Of a stretch of 64,000 nt of DNA, positions 16,185 to 24,942 are shown piece after piece. Every line of letters begins with the position of its first letter. Within the stretch, counting starts at the first letter, position 1. The translations under genes and the position numbers were made by a program. The DNA comes from Lentzea sp. NBRC 102530 (GTDB lineage Bacteria; Actinomycetota; Actinomycetes; Mycobacteriales; Pseudonocardiaceae): contig NZ_BSTF01000006.1 in the NCBI RefSeq assembly GCF_030269365.1, positions 1 through 64,000 on the forward strand, read 5' to 3'. The notes beneath the pieces are model-generated. The model worked only from the letters and a program-made list of their open reading frames with translations, was not told where the DNA came from and made no database searches.

Positions 16185-17951
16185 ATGAGCGTCGGAAACG
16201 CACTGACCCGACCATGGCGGGCCAGGCTGGTGGTCGTGGCCACCGTCCTCCTGGTCGCGGTGGGGACGCTCACCGCCGCCGGTCCACCGGGGCACGCCGA
16301 GGTCACGGTCACCTCGTCCGCGGTGCAGGGCACCGACGGCAGGACGTACCGGGCGACCAACCACCTCGTGCCGCTGCCCGACCGCAAGCGCGCCAGGGAA
16401 TGGCTGCTCACCTGGGCGGGCGACGCCGGAGGCGGGCAGGGCACCGACCCGGACTTCCTCGCGGTGATCGACGCGACCAAGGGCTCACCGACCTACGGCA
16501 AGGTCGTCAACACGGCCGTGCTGAGCCCCCAGGTCGGCAGCGAGCCGCACCACATGCAGTACATCTGGCACGCCGGCGACCGCGTCTACGCGGGAGCCAT
16601 GTTCACCGACACCACCTTCGTGCTCGACGTGTCGAAGCTGCCCGAGGTCCGCCTCACCGGCATCAACCTCGGCGCCGACACCCCGTGCGCCTCCGTGCCC
16701 GACGCCTACTGGGTGCTGCGCGACGGCACCGCCTACGGCTCCTACATGGGCGGCCCCGACGTCAGCGGGCCGTGCACCTACAGCAACGGCGAGACGCGTG
16801 TGGGCAACGGCTTCGCCGGCTCGCCCGGTGCCGTCGTGCGCATCGGCAAGGACGGCAGGACGCTCAGCGAGACCCCGGCCTCGACCCGCGAGGCGGAGAT
16901 GCCGGAGCTGTGCGGGAACGTGCCCGCCCTGCCGCAGCCCAGCTGCGCCAACCCGCACGGCATCCAGGCCCGCGAGGACCTGAACCGGCTGGTGGTGAGC
17001 GACTTCGCCGAGGTGCGCAACTACCTCGACCCCGACACGGTGCAGCTCGACCCGAAGTTGTTGCGCACCACCGTGCGGATCTTCGACATCGCCGACAGGA
17101 ACAACCCGAAGCTCGTCTCTGTGAGCGCGCTGCCCGCCGGTCCGCGCGTCGACGAGGCGGTGTTCGAGGAGAACCAGATGGTCATGGAGACCACCGTGAC
17201 CAACCGCAGGCACAACAAGGGCGCCTTCGCGGGCACCATGGCCGGTGGCGCGATCTACTACACGCCCGACATCACCGACCCGACGCCGGAATGGCGCCAG
17301 GTCTTCGACAACACGGCCGCCTACCGCAGGATCGACCCGACCGGTGTGCTCAGCGGGCAGCTGAGCGGCGGCAGCTGGCTGCAGACCAGCCCGGACGACC
17401 GGTACCTGTTCAACGCCGTGATGGGCTCGGACCCGCGCCTGGCGCCGGACCAGAACCGAGGCCTGGTGTACGTGCTCGACATCCGCAAGCTCCTCGCGTC
17501 CGGCTCCGACCCGCGGTGCCGCATCGACACACCGGACGAGGTCACCTCGGGCGGCGTGGAACGCGACTGCCCCGCCGTGGTGGACGTGTTGCCGATCAAG
17601 GGCGGCGTCGGTGGCCCGACCGGCCGCGTGGCGGTCGGCCCGCACTGGGGCGCGATGGACAACTTCGAGGCGGGGCGCGACGGCCGGTACCGCGAGACCA
17701 GTGACATCAAGCGGCTCGCCACGGCCAACTACTTCGTCGCCCAGACCGGCATCGACGGCGACCACCGCGTCTGCATGGTCGACTTCGACGACCGGAGGGG
17801 GCGGCTGCGGCTCGACGAGTCGTTCCGCGACGAGGTCGACGGCACGCCGTGCGTGAACTTCAACCGGCAGAGGTGGCCGCACGGGGACCACGGGGGTGCC
17901 CGGCCGCACGGCGTGCTGTTCGCCGTGGCGGACGCCCACCTCGGCCGCTGA
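16185..17951 (+). CDS. Secreted selenium-binding protein/methanethiol oxidase-like propeller (copy 1)
   Basis: 588 residues. A signal peptide is clear (charged start, hydrophobic ~20-37, cleavage near GHAEVT). The mature part looks like the SBP56 seven-bladed propeller: EPHHMQYIW, then TTFVLDVSKLPEVRLTG, NPHGIQAREDLNRLVVSDF, SWLQTSPDDRYLF, GPHWGAMDNF and ARPHGVLFAVAD near the C-terminus. These match the order of His and propeller motifs in SELENBP1 and the bacterial copper enzyme MtoX, but the match is by pattern only. Methanethiol oxidases turn CH3SH into formaldehyde, H2S and H2O2; that would suit the adjacent C-S-lyase genes. A close paralogue follows at 18157 after a repeat-rich spacer. 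Confidence 0.65.
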   Translation: MSVGNALTRPWRARLVVVATVLLVAVGTLTAAGPPGHAEVTVTSSAVQGTDGRTYRATNHLVPLPDRKRAREWLLTWAGDAGGGQGTDPDFLAVIDATKGSPTYGKVVNTAVLSPQVGSEPHHMQYIWHAGDRVYAGAMFTDTTFVLDVSKLPEVRLTGINLGADTPCASVPDAYWVLRDGTAYGSYMGGPDVSGPCTYSNGETRVGNGFAGSPGAVVRIGKDGRTLSETPASTREAEMPELCGNVPALPQPSCANPHGIQAREDLNRLVVSDFAEVRNYLDPDTVQLDPKLLRTTVRIFDIADRNNPKLVSVSALPAGPRVDEAVFEENQMVMETTVTNRRHNKGAFAGTMAGGAIYYTPDITDPTPEWRQVFDNTAAYRRIDPTGVLSGQLSGGSWLQTSPDDRYLFNAVMGSDPRLAPDQNRGLVYVLDIRKLLASGSDPRCRIDTPDEVTSGGVERDCPAVVDVLPIKGGVGGPTGRVAVGPHWGAMDNFEAGRDGRYRETSDIKRLATANYFVAQTGIDGDHRVCMVDFDDRRGRLRLDESFRDEVDGTPCVNFNRQRWPHGDHGGARPHGVLFAVADAHLGR

Positions 17952-18156
17952 CCGGACCACCCCGGCCAGACCGCAGTGGCCGGCCGGACCGCAGCAGTCG
18001 TCGGCACCGCAGTAGCCGGCCGGTCGGCACCGTCCGGCAGCCGACCAGACCGCAGTAGCCGGCTGGACCGCAGTAGCCGGTCGGCACCGTCCGGCAGCCG
18101 ACCGGACCGCAGCAGCCGGCCGGCACTGTCCGGCACCGTCCAGAAAGGACTCGGCG
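17952..18156. repeat. Minisatellite-like spacer between the two propeller genes
   Basis: About 200 bases built from variants of CCGCAGTAGCCGGCCGGAC and a 27-bp element that occurs twice exactly (18020-18046 and 18077-18103, starting CCGGTCGGCACC). Each 27-bp copy contains GGTCGGC and GCCGACC as a 7-bp inverted repeat and could fold into a hairpin. No gene fits here. It may act as a terminator/attenuator or be a by-product of the duplication. Confidence 0.8.
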
Positions 18157-19848
18157 ATGGCGATCGCCCGACGTGTCCCCGCCCTGCTGGTCGTCCTGCT
18201 CACCGTCGCGGCGGTGACCTCGCTCGGCCCACCGGCAGCGGGGCACGCCACCGTCACCACGTCGTCCGTGCGCGGCACCGACGGGCAGAAGTACTCCGTC
18301 ACCAACCACCTGACCGCCGAGGCGCGTGACCGCGGCGGGCAGCGCAGGGAGTGGCTGCTCGTCTGGGCGGGCGGCGAACAGGACTTCCTGGCCGTGCTCG
18401 ACGCCACCAAGGGGTCGAGGACCTACGGCGCGGTGGTCAACACCGCCACGATCGACGGCCTGACCGGCAACGAGCCGCACCACATGCAGTACCTGTGGCA
18501 CAAGGGACAGCGCGTGTACGCGGGCGGCCTGATGTCCGACACGGTGTTCGTGCTCGACGTGAGCAGGCTGCCCGAGGTGCGGCTCGCGGGCGTGAACCTG
18601 CCCGCCGACACCCCGTGCGGCTCGGTGCCCGACGCGTTCTGGGTGCTGCGCGACGGCACCGCCTACGGCTCTTACATGGGCGGGCCGAACGTGGCGGGGC
18701 CGTGCACCTACACCAACGGCGAGACGAGGGTGGGCAACGGGTTCGCGGGCTCACCGGGCGAGGTCGTGCGCATCGGGCCGGACGGCCGCACGCTCGCCGA
18801 GGCGCCCGCGGCCACCGCGGCGGGGGAGGACCCCGCCTCGTGCCTGAACGTCCCCGCGCTGCCCCAGGCGACGTGCGCCAACCCGCACGGCATCCAGGTC
18901 CGCGAGGACCTGGACAGGATGGTGACGAGCGACTTCTTCGAGGTGCGGCACCTGCTCCAGCCGAACGTGCCGCCAGGGGCGAACATCGCCCGCGACACCG
19001 TGCGGATCTTCGACATCGGCGACCTCGGCGCGCCGAAGCTGCTGTCGGTGTCGAAGATGCCCGACGGGCCGCGGGTGGAGGCGGAGCCGGCGGAGGAGGA
19101 ACCGCGCCCGGTCATGGAGACCACCGTGACCAACCGGCCGGAGCACCGGGGCGCGTTCGCCAGCACGATGAACGGGGCGATCTACTACACCCCGGACATC
19201 ACGGCCGCGCAGCCGCGGTGGCGGCAGGTGTTCGACGACGCGACCGCGTTCGCGAAGGCGTTCCCGGCCGACCCGCCCCGCAGCGGGGGCAGTGCGGGCG
19301 CGTGGCTGCAGACCAGCCCGGACGACCGGTTCCTCTTCCACGTCGTGCTGCGCGGCGGGCCGGGGTCGACGCACGCCGAGGCCGGTCTGGTCTACGTGCT
19401 CGACATCCGCGAACTGCTGCGCTCCGGCGGCGACCCGCGGTGCAGCGTGGACACCCTCGCCGAGGTCACGGCAGGCGGAGCCGAACCGGACTGCCCGGCG
19501 CTCGCGGGTGTCGTCCCGATCGTCGACCCGACCACCGGCGGCCCGCACTGGGGCGCGATGGACAACTTCGACCTGGGCCGCGACGGCTACTACCACGAGA
19601 CGGACGACATCCGCCGCCTCGCGGTGTCGAACTACTTCGTCGCGCAGACCGGTCTCGACGGTGACCACCGGGTGTGCCTGGTGGACGTCGGGAAGCGGGG
19701 ACAGCTCTCACTCGACCGGGACTTCCGCGACCGCGGCCAGCACCGGCCGTGCGTCGACTTCGACCGCACCCGCTGGCCGCACGGTGCCCGCGGTCCCGCC
19801 CGCCCGCACGGCGTGCTGTTCGCGGTCGCCGACAGGGACGTGCGGTGA
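18157..19848 (+). CDS. Secreted selenium-binding protein/methanethiol oxidase-like propeller (copy 2)
   Basis: 563 residues, clearly paralogous to the 16185 protein along its whole length (shared EPHHMQY, PCGSVPDAFWVLRDGTAYGS, NPHGIQVREDLDRMVTSDFF, GPHWGAMDNFDLGRDG, NYFVAQTGLDGDHRVC, GPARPHGVLFAVADR). It too starts with a signal peptide (hydrophobic ~8-25, cleavage near GHATVT). The insertion with the ADRNN region in copy 1 is shorter here. The product is expected outside the membrane. Its GTGA stop-start overlap with the next gene suggests that a membrane protein is made together with it. Assignment to the SBP56/MtoX family is by motif order and is not certain. Confidence 0.65.
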   Translation: MAIARRVPALLVVLLTVAAVTSLGPPAAGHATVTTSSVRGTDGQKYSVTNHLTAEARDRGGQRREWLLVWAGGEQDFLAVLDATKGSRTYGAVVNTATIDGLTGNEPHHMQYLWHKGQRVYAGGLMSDTVFVLDVSRLPEVRLAGVNLPADTPCGSVPDAFWVLRDGTAYGSYMGGPNVAGPCTYTNGETRVGNGFAGSPGEVVRIGPDGRTLAEAPAATAAGEDPASCLNVPALPQATCANPHGIQVREDLDRMVTSDFFEVRHLLQPNVPPGANIARDTVRIFDIGDLGAPKLLSVSKMPDGPRVEAEPAEEEPRPVMETTVTNRPEHRGAFASTMNGAIYYTPDITAAQPRWRQVFDDATAFAKAFPADPPRSGGSAGAWLQTSPDDRFLFHVVLRGGPGSTHAEAGLVYVLDIRELLRSGGDPRCSVDTLAEVTAGGAEPDCPALAGVVPIVDPTTGGPHWGAMDNFDLGRDGYYHETDDIRRLAVSNYFVAQTGLDGDHRVCLVDVGKRGQLSLDRDFRDRGQHRPCVDFDRTRWPHGARGPARPHGVLFAVADRDVR

Positions 19849-21533
19849 CCTGGGCCGCGGTGGTCCTCGCGCAGCACGGGCACGACGTGGCGCCTGCGGG
19901 CGACGGCTGGGCCACCGTGGTGCGGGTGCCGGTGCTCGGCGCCCTGGTCGTGCTGGTCGGCACGGTGCTGCTGCGGTTCGTGGCGCCCGCCGGCCGTGCC
20001 GTCCGCGTCGTGGCGGCCGGTGGCGCGGTCGTCGTGGTGGCGGGCGAGGCGCTGCTGGCCTCCGCCTCACCCCGGCCGGTCGACGTGGCCGCCGGTGTCG
20101 CCGCACCGCTGGTGCTCGCGGTGGCCGCACTGGCCGCGGCACCGTTCCGGGTGCGGGCGGGCTGGGTCGTCGTCGCGGCCGCGACCGTCCTCGCCCTCGC
20201 ACACCTGGGCCGGGTCCCCGGCGCGGAGGCGGGGGACCGGGTGGCGCTGCTGCAGGCCGCCGTGCTCACAGCCGTGGCGGCGCTCGCGTGGTTCGTGGTC
20301 ACGCCCGTCGGCAGACCGGCAGCGCAGGCGCCGGCGGTGGTGCTCGCACTGGCCGTCCTCGCCGGGACCACCCAGCTGACCGCGCTCGAACCGGACAGAC
20401 CGGTGACCGGGGTGCCGCAGGTGCGCGACGCACTCGGCGGCCGCGTCCTCGTCGCACCCCAGCGACCGGGCTGGAACCTGGTCCAGGTCGCCGAGGCGGG
20501 CACGGAGGTCGGCACCGACCCGGCCGCGCTCGCCCCCGCGACACCGAGGCCGGGCGCGGGCGGTGCCTGGGCCCTGGTCGAGCTGCCGGAAGGACGCAGC
20601 ACCCTGTGGGTGCGGCGCGGAGGCGAGACGGCGGCCGTGCCGGTGGACGCGGGCACGCCCACGGGACCAGACCTGAGCTCGGCGGACGGCCCCGAGTGCG
20701 CGGCCGCGGCCGTCGGCGCCCTGCTGGCGGGCGAGGTGCGCGCGCTGCGCGGGTGCCCGGCCGACCACCTCGACCCCGCCGACGCGGACGTGCTGCGGGC
20801 CCTCCTGGGGTTCGTGGCGGGGCGTGGGCACCGGTCCGTGACGCTGGTGGAGGACGCGTCGGCACGGTCGGTGGCCGCCGCTGTGGTGGTGCGCGAGGCG
20901 GCCCGCCGGCACGGCGTCGAGGTGACCGGGTGGCGTCCCGGCGGGCAGGGCGCCGCAGGACCGGACTCGGCGGGACCAGGCTCGACAGCACCGAACTCGA
21001 CAGCACCGGACTCGACAGCACCGAACTCGACAAGCGCGGGCACCCCAGGACCGGATACGACGGGCACGGGCACGTCGGCACCGGACTCGACAGGTCCGGG
21101 CACTCCTGGCCCGGTTTCCGAGCCCGGCCGCGCCCCGGTGCTCGTCGTCGCCGGCTGGGTCACCGCCGACCAGGCCCTGCGCGCCGTCGCCTCGGGCGCA
21201 CTCCCCGGTGAGGGCAGCTACCTCGCCCCGTGGCTGCTCACCGCACCGCTGCTGCGCATCCCCGCGGGACAGCTGGTCCCGCTCCGCACCCACCCCCAGG
21301 AACCCGACCGCCTCGATCACGTGGCCGCCCTGGCCGCCGGCGCCCCCGACACCACCGCCTCGCCCGCCGGCTACGCGGCGTGGCGCGGCACCCCCGAGCC
21401 CGCACCCGCCCGCCTGTACGCCGCCTCCCTGGTGACCATGCAGCTCAGCACCACCGGCCACGCCCACGGCAGCGCGACGTGGTTCCCCGGCGGCGCGGTC
21501 GCGCCGGTGTCCGGCCCGCTCCCGGGAACGTGA
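19845..21533 (+). CDS. Polytopic membrane protein with large extracytoplasmic domain
   Basis: 562 residues from GTG 19845 (GTGA overlap with the propeller gene). About six hydrophobic spans occupy residues ~20-200 (for example VLGALVVLVGTVLLRFV, AGWVVVAAATVLALAHLG, VALLQAAVLTAVAALAWFVV); the remaining ~350 residues are soluble and probably outside. His-rich ends (AQHGHD near the start, TTGHAHGS near the end) could bind copper. A low-complexity linker contains three 5-residue repeats (STAPN/STAPD) encoded by 15-bp DNA repeats. I do not recognise a named function. Cotranscription with two secreted propellers suggests a maturation, metal-delivery or anchoring role. Confidence 0.6.
   Translation: MTWAAVVLAQHGHDVAPAGDGWATVVRVPVLGALVVLVGTVLLRFVAPAGRAVRVVAAGGAVVVVAGEALLASASPRPVDVAAGVAAPLVLAVAALAAAPFRVRAGWVVVAAATVLALAHLGRVPGAEAGDRVALLQAAVLTAVAALAWFVVTPVGRPAAQAPAVVLALAVLAGTTQLTALEPDRPVTGVPQVRDALGGRVLVAPQRPGWNLVQVAEAGTEVGTDPAALAPATPRPGAGGAWALVELPEGRSTLWVRRGGETAAVPVDAGTPTGPDLSSADGPECAAAAVGALLAGEVRALRGCPADHLDPADADVLRALLGFVAGRGHRSVTLVEDASARSVAAAVVVREAARRHGVEVTGWRPGGQGAAGPDSAGPGSTAPNSTAPDSTAPNSTSAGTPGPDTTGTGTSAPDSTGPGTPGPVSEPGRAPVLVVAGWVTADQALRAVASGALPGEGSYLAPWLLTAPLLRIPAGQLVPLRTHPQEPDRLDHVAALAAGAPDTTASPAGYAAWRGTPEPAPARLYAASLVTMQLSTTGHAHGSATWFPGGAVAPVSGPLPGT
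20981..21025 (+). repeat. Three 15-bp tandem repeats inside the membrane protein gene
   Basis: CTCGACAGCACCGRA repeated three times without gaps, with degenerate copies on both sides (20950-21110). It codes for a Ser-Thr-Ala-Pro-Asn/Asp linker and is a likely site of length variation between strains. Confidence 0.85.
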
Positions 21534-21548
21534 GCGGGCCGGACACCG
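21505..21548. terminator. Bidirectional terminator hairpin
   Basis: Perfect 16-bp stem: CGGTGTCCGGCCCGCT (21505-21520) pairs with AGCGGGCCGGACACCG (21533-21548) around a 12-base loop. It overlaps the last codons of the membrane protein gene and precedes the end of the convergent class V enzyme gene. No T-run, as usual for actinobacterial hairpins. Confidence 0.85.
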
Positions 21549-21551
21549 CGG

Positions 21552-22946
21552 TCAGGAGAGCTCCGCCGTCACCTTGATCATCGCCTCGACGGCGTGGTCG
21601 AGCTCGTCGCGGGAGTTGTAGAGGTGCGGTGCGAGGCGCACGGCGAAACGTTCTCCCTCGGCGTCGCGGACGGGGAAGAACGTGAAGCGCAGGTTCACCC
21701 CGTGCTGGTCCTCCATGCGCTTCTCGAACTCGAAGAACTTCGCCACGTCCACGGCGTGCGCGGCGTCGGCGAACGGCTGGAACGCGACCATGCCGCTGTG
21801 CAGGCGCTCGTCGTCGAGCGGGCTGAACAGCGAGTCGCGGCCCCAGTGGTCCACGACGCGCTCCTTGAGGTACGAGCACAAGCCCCACACGTACCGCTGG
21901 ACGTTCGCGCGGCCGATCCGCTCCCAGATCTCGGTGGAGGCCTGCAGGGCCGGGCCGCGGGACAGGTCGGCCGAGCCGGTCTTCTGCACGTACGTGCCGA
22001 TGTCGTAGGTCTGCTCGCGGCCGGTGGTGCGGGGCGGCAGTTCGCCCTCGATCGGGTACCAGAGCGTGATCACCGGCCAGAACTCCGGCAGCGGCAACGG
22101 GTTGTGCTCGGCCAGCACCTTGTTGCGCGCGTAGAGGATGCCCGTGCCCATCGGTCCGCACTGGTACTTGGCGCCGGACCCGCTGAGGAAGTCGACGCCG
22201 AGGTCGTGCAGGTCGAAGTCGAACTGGCCGGGCAGGTGCGCGCCGTCGACCATGCTGATCAGGCCGTGCTCCTGGGCCAGCCGGGCGAGGGCCTTGGTCG
22301 GCATCGTGGTGCCGACGGTGAACGTGACGCCCGCCCACTGCAGCACCTTGGTGCGCGGAGTGATGGCGTCGGCGAACATCTGCACGATCTCCTCGGCCGA
22401 CTGGTCCGGCCCGAGGCGCGGGGTGAGCTTCTTGACCACCACGCCGCGCCGGTTGTGCAGGATGTTCAACGGTGCCTGGGCGGTGTAGCACTCGTGGGTC
22501 GTGGTCACGACCTCGTCGCCCTCGCGCAGGTCGAGCCCGTTCAGGATGCGGGCGTTGCCGTCGGCGGCTCCCTGCACGATCGCGAGCTCGTCGGGGTCGC
22601 AGCCGTAGCGGGCGGCGAGCGCGGCGCGGGCCTCGGCGAACGTGGTCGGCGGGTACGGGTCGCGTGGACGCCGGGCGTAGTCGACGTCGGTCTCACGCAG
22701 CAGGTCGAGCACGGGCTTCGGCACCGAGCCGATGGTGCCGACGTTCAGGTGGACCATCTCGGGGTCGATGGTGAAGAGCGAGCGCACCCGTTCCCAGTTC
22801 GCGCGGTCCTCCAGCGGGCCCGACGGGATGCTCTCCAGCAGTGCGGCGGGCAGGACGGTCTGCGGCGCCTGCGCCGTCTTCGCCGCCGTGCCGGCCCTGG
22901 CCATCCTGACGACGGCGGACTCGGTGTCGTGCGCGGTGCTCTCCAC
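21552..22946 (-). CDS. Class V aminotransferase fold enzyme (C-S lyase/isopenicillin-N-epimerase-like)
   Basis: 464 residues from GTG 22946, which has GGAGAGG upstream; ATG 22994 would add 16 residues but has no ribosome site. PLP class V fold: MVHLNVGTIGSVPKPVLDLL at the start of the domain, THECYTAQAPLNIL, WAGVTFTVGTTMPTKALARLA, MVDGAHLPGQFDFDLHDLGVDFLSG with the cofactor Asp, and Lys in SGSGAKYQCGPMGTGIL. The Cys used by desulfurases is not seen near the C-terminus, so it more resembles the isopenicillin-N epimerase/EgtE C-S lyase branch than SufS. The gene is alone, read divergently from the 23145 gene, and would add a second C-S-bond enzyme to the sulfur genes on its left. Confidence 0.78.
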   Translation of the reverse strand: MESTAHDTESAVVRMARAGTAAKTAQAPQTVLPAALLESIPSGPLEDRANWERVRSLFTIDPEMVHLNVGTIGSVPKPVLDLLRETDVDYARRPRDPYPPTTFAEARAALAARYGCDPDELAIVQGAADGNARILNGLDLREGDEVVTTTHECYTAQAPLNILHNRRGVVVKKLTPRLGPDQSAEEIVQMFADAITPRTKVLQWAGVTFTVGTTMPTKALARLAQEHGLISMVDGAHLPGQFDFDLHDLGVDFLSGSGAKYQCGPMGTGILYARNKVLAEHNPLPLPEFWPVITLWYPIEGELPPRTTGREQTYDIGTYVQKTGSADLSRGPALQASTEIWERIGRANVQRYVWGLCSYLKERVVDHWGRDSLFSPLDDERLHSGMVAFQPFADAAHAVDVAKFFEFEKRMEDQHGVNLRFTFFPVRDAEGERFAVRLAPHLYNSRDELDHAVEAMIKVTAELS

Positions 22947-23038
22947 GGGACTGCCCCTCTCCGGCCTGTCGATCAAGCCGTAGTCCACTGACATAAGTAG
23001 TAGCTATCCTGCGCAGATCCCAGCAGTGGGCATCAATG

Positions 23039-23056
23039 ACTTCACTATCATATAGC
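23039..23056 (+). promoter_or_regulatory. AT-rich 18-bp dyad, promoter of the first solute-binding-like gene
   Basis: ACTTCACTATCATATAGC. It aligns without gaps to the copy at 2461 and lies 88 bases before ATG 23145 in the divergent spacer; another AT-rich patch (23000-23012) faces the class V enzyme gene. Confidence 0.6.
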
Positions 23057-23144
23057 GCTTTGGAGGGCGCTTCCACTACAGTCGGCCGCACGGGGCCCTG
23101 CTCCGCACTCTGATCGCCACGCGGCTGGAGGAGGTCGACAGAGG

Positions 23145-24866
23145 ATGTCCAGCACACCCCGTTACGGCGGGACCTTGCGACTCGTAGGCCCCGGCGGGGT
23201 CGACCACATCGACACGGCGAGCGCGTACTACGCCACCTCGGCGCAGATCCTGCGGGCGCTGTCCCGGCAGCTCTTCGCCTACCCGGCGTCCGCGGACCTG
23301 TCCGACCCGGCGGCGTCGTTCACGCCGGCGCCGGACCTCGCCGCCGAGCTCCCGACGGAGGAGAACGGGGGTATCAGCGCCGACCGGACGACCTACACGA
23401 TCCGCCTGCGCGACGGCATCCGGTGGAACTCCGAGCCACCGCGCGAGGTGACGTCGCACGACGTGATCCGCGGCCTCAAGCGACTGCCGAACCCGGTGTC
23501 CGGAGCGGGCGCGCTGCACTACTTCACGAGCACGATCGTCGGCTTCCGGGAGTACTGCGACGCCTACCGCGCCGCGTTCGAGGGGCGTGAGCCCACCCCG
23601 GCGGCGATGGCGGAGTTCCAGCGCTCCCAGGACGTCGAGGGTCTGTCCGCTGTGGACGACAAGACCCTCGTGTTCCGGTTGACGAGGCCCGCCAACGACT
23701 TCCTGAACATCCTCGCCACCGGGTTCACCACGCCCGCGCCGGAGGAGTACGACGCGTACGTGCCCGACAGCATGGAGTTCCGCCGCAACACGCTCTCCTG
23801 CGCGCCCTACCGGCTCACCGAGTACGCCGACAACGGGCTCAAGATCGTGCTGGACCGCAACCCGCAGTGGCAGAAGGAGACCGACCCGATCCGCAACCAG
23901 TACGTGGACCGGATCGACATCACCGTCGGCTCCGAGCCGGTGACCGTGACCCAGCAGAAGATGGACCGCGGCGAGATCGACCTCGCCTGGTCCTACACCG
24001 CGGTGTCGTGGGCGCGTCCCAAGGCGGGCCAGGACGCCGCCCCGCGCAGCTACCCTGGCTTCGCGCTCAACCCGTACATCGTGTTCAACCTGCGCAGCCC
24101 GAACCAGAACTCCGCGACGAGCAACCTCGACGTGCGCAAGGCCATCGCCTACGCGATCGACAAGGTCGCCATCGGCGAGATCCTGGACGTCCTGGACGCG
24201 CCGAACACGCCGCTGCACTCGGTCATCCCGGTCGGCAGCATCGGCCACCGCGAGATGAACCCGTACCCGACGCCGGACGACCGCGGCGACATCGCGAAGG
24301 CGCGCGAGCACCTGGTCGCCGCGGGCTACGGCGACGGTCTCACGCTCATCGCCGCCGTCCGCGAGATCGGCATCCACCTCAAGATCATGGAGTCGGTCGC
24401 GGCGGACCTGGCCAAGATCGGCATCACGCTCGAGTGGCGGAAGTTCAGCCAGGCCCAGTACTACGGGTCGGCGCTGTCGGACCCGGAGGCGGGCAGGCGG
24501 GGCGACTGGGACATCGCCGAACCGGGCTTCACGCCGGACTGGTTCGGCAACAACGGCCGCGTGATCGTGCAGCCGCTGTTCCAGACCAACGACGTGCAGG
24601 GCACCACCAACTACGGCGGCTACAGCAGCCCGATCGTGGACGAGCTGATCGAGCAGGCGCTGCAGGAGTCCGACGAGGCCAAGGCCGAGGAGCTGTGGCA
24701 CCAGGTCGACGTCGAGGTGATGAAGGACCTGCCGATCGTGCCGATCCTGAACTTCGCCGCGATGACCTCGCGCTACCACGGCAAGCGCGTCCGCAACGCC
24801 GTGCACGTGCCACAGATCGAGTTCTTCGACATGACCAACATCTGGCTCGACCCGCCGGACGACTGA
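23145..24866 (+). CDS. Oligopeptide/nickel-type solute-binding protein homologue without signal peptide
   Basis: 573 residues of the SBP_bac_5 fold: RYGGTLRLVGPGGVDHIDTA right at the N-terminus, then FTPAPDLAAELP, TYTIRLRDGIRWNSEPPREV TSHDVIRGLKR (split), FNLRSPNQNSATSNLDVRKAIAYAIDK, and TPDWFGNNGRVIVQPLF. Normal family members are lipoproteins with a lipobox before the GGTLR region. Here that region starts at residue 8, so there is no signal peptide or lipobox and the protein should stay in the cytoplasm. No permease or ATPase of this importer type is nearby. A second one lies at 40808. A product-binding, chaperone or novel enzymatic role is possible. Confidence 0.82.
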   Translation: MSSTPRYGGTLRLVGPGGVDHIDTASAYYATSAQILRALSRQLFAYPASADLSDPAASFTPAPDLAAELPTEENGGISADRTTYTIRLRDGIRWNSEPPREVTSHDVIRGLKRLPNPVSGAGALHYFTSTIVGFREYCDAYRAAFEGREPTPAAMAEFQRSQDVEGLSAVDDKTLVFRLTRPANDFLNILATGFTTPAPEEYDAYVPDSMEFRRNTLSCAPYRLTEYADNGLKIVLDRNPQWQKETDPIRNQYVDRIDITVGSEPVTVTQQKMDRGEIDLAWSYTAVSWARPKAGQDAAPRSYPGFALNPYIVFNLRSPNQNSATSNLDVRKAIAYAIDKVAIGEILDVLDAPNTPLHSVIPVGSIGHREMNPYPTPDDRGDIAKAREHLVAAGYGDGLTLIAAVREIGIHLKIMESVAADLAKIGITLEWRKFSQAQYYGSALSDPEAGRRGDWDIAEPGFTPDWFGNNGRVIVQPLFQTNDVQGTTNYGGYSSPIVDELIEQALQESDEAKAEELWHQVDVEVMKDLPIVPILNFAAMTSRYHGKRVRNAVHVPQIEFFDMTNIWLDPPDD

Positions 24867-24886
24867 CGTCCGGTGCGGTGCACCCC

Positions 24887-24934
24887 GGTGGCCGTGCCGT
24901 CCCACGCTCCGACGTGCGGGACGGCACGGCCACC
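24887..24934. terminator. Bidirectional terminator hairpin
   Basis: Perfect 17-bp stem: GGTGGCCGTGCCGTCCC (24887-24903) and GGGACGGCACGGCCACC (24918-24934), 14-base loop. It lies between the convergent 23145 and 24943 genes. Confidence 0.9.
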
Positions 24935-24942
24935 GTCCGGTG

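Noticed and set aside
17952-18156. CRISPR-like array
   Set aside because: Repeats are degenerate, with no regular unique spacers and no cas genes.
16485-18410. 641-residue reverse frame across the propeller genes
   Set aside because: Antisense shadow; crosses a gene end and a repeat region with low-complexity translation.
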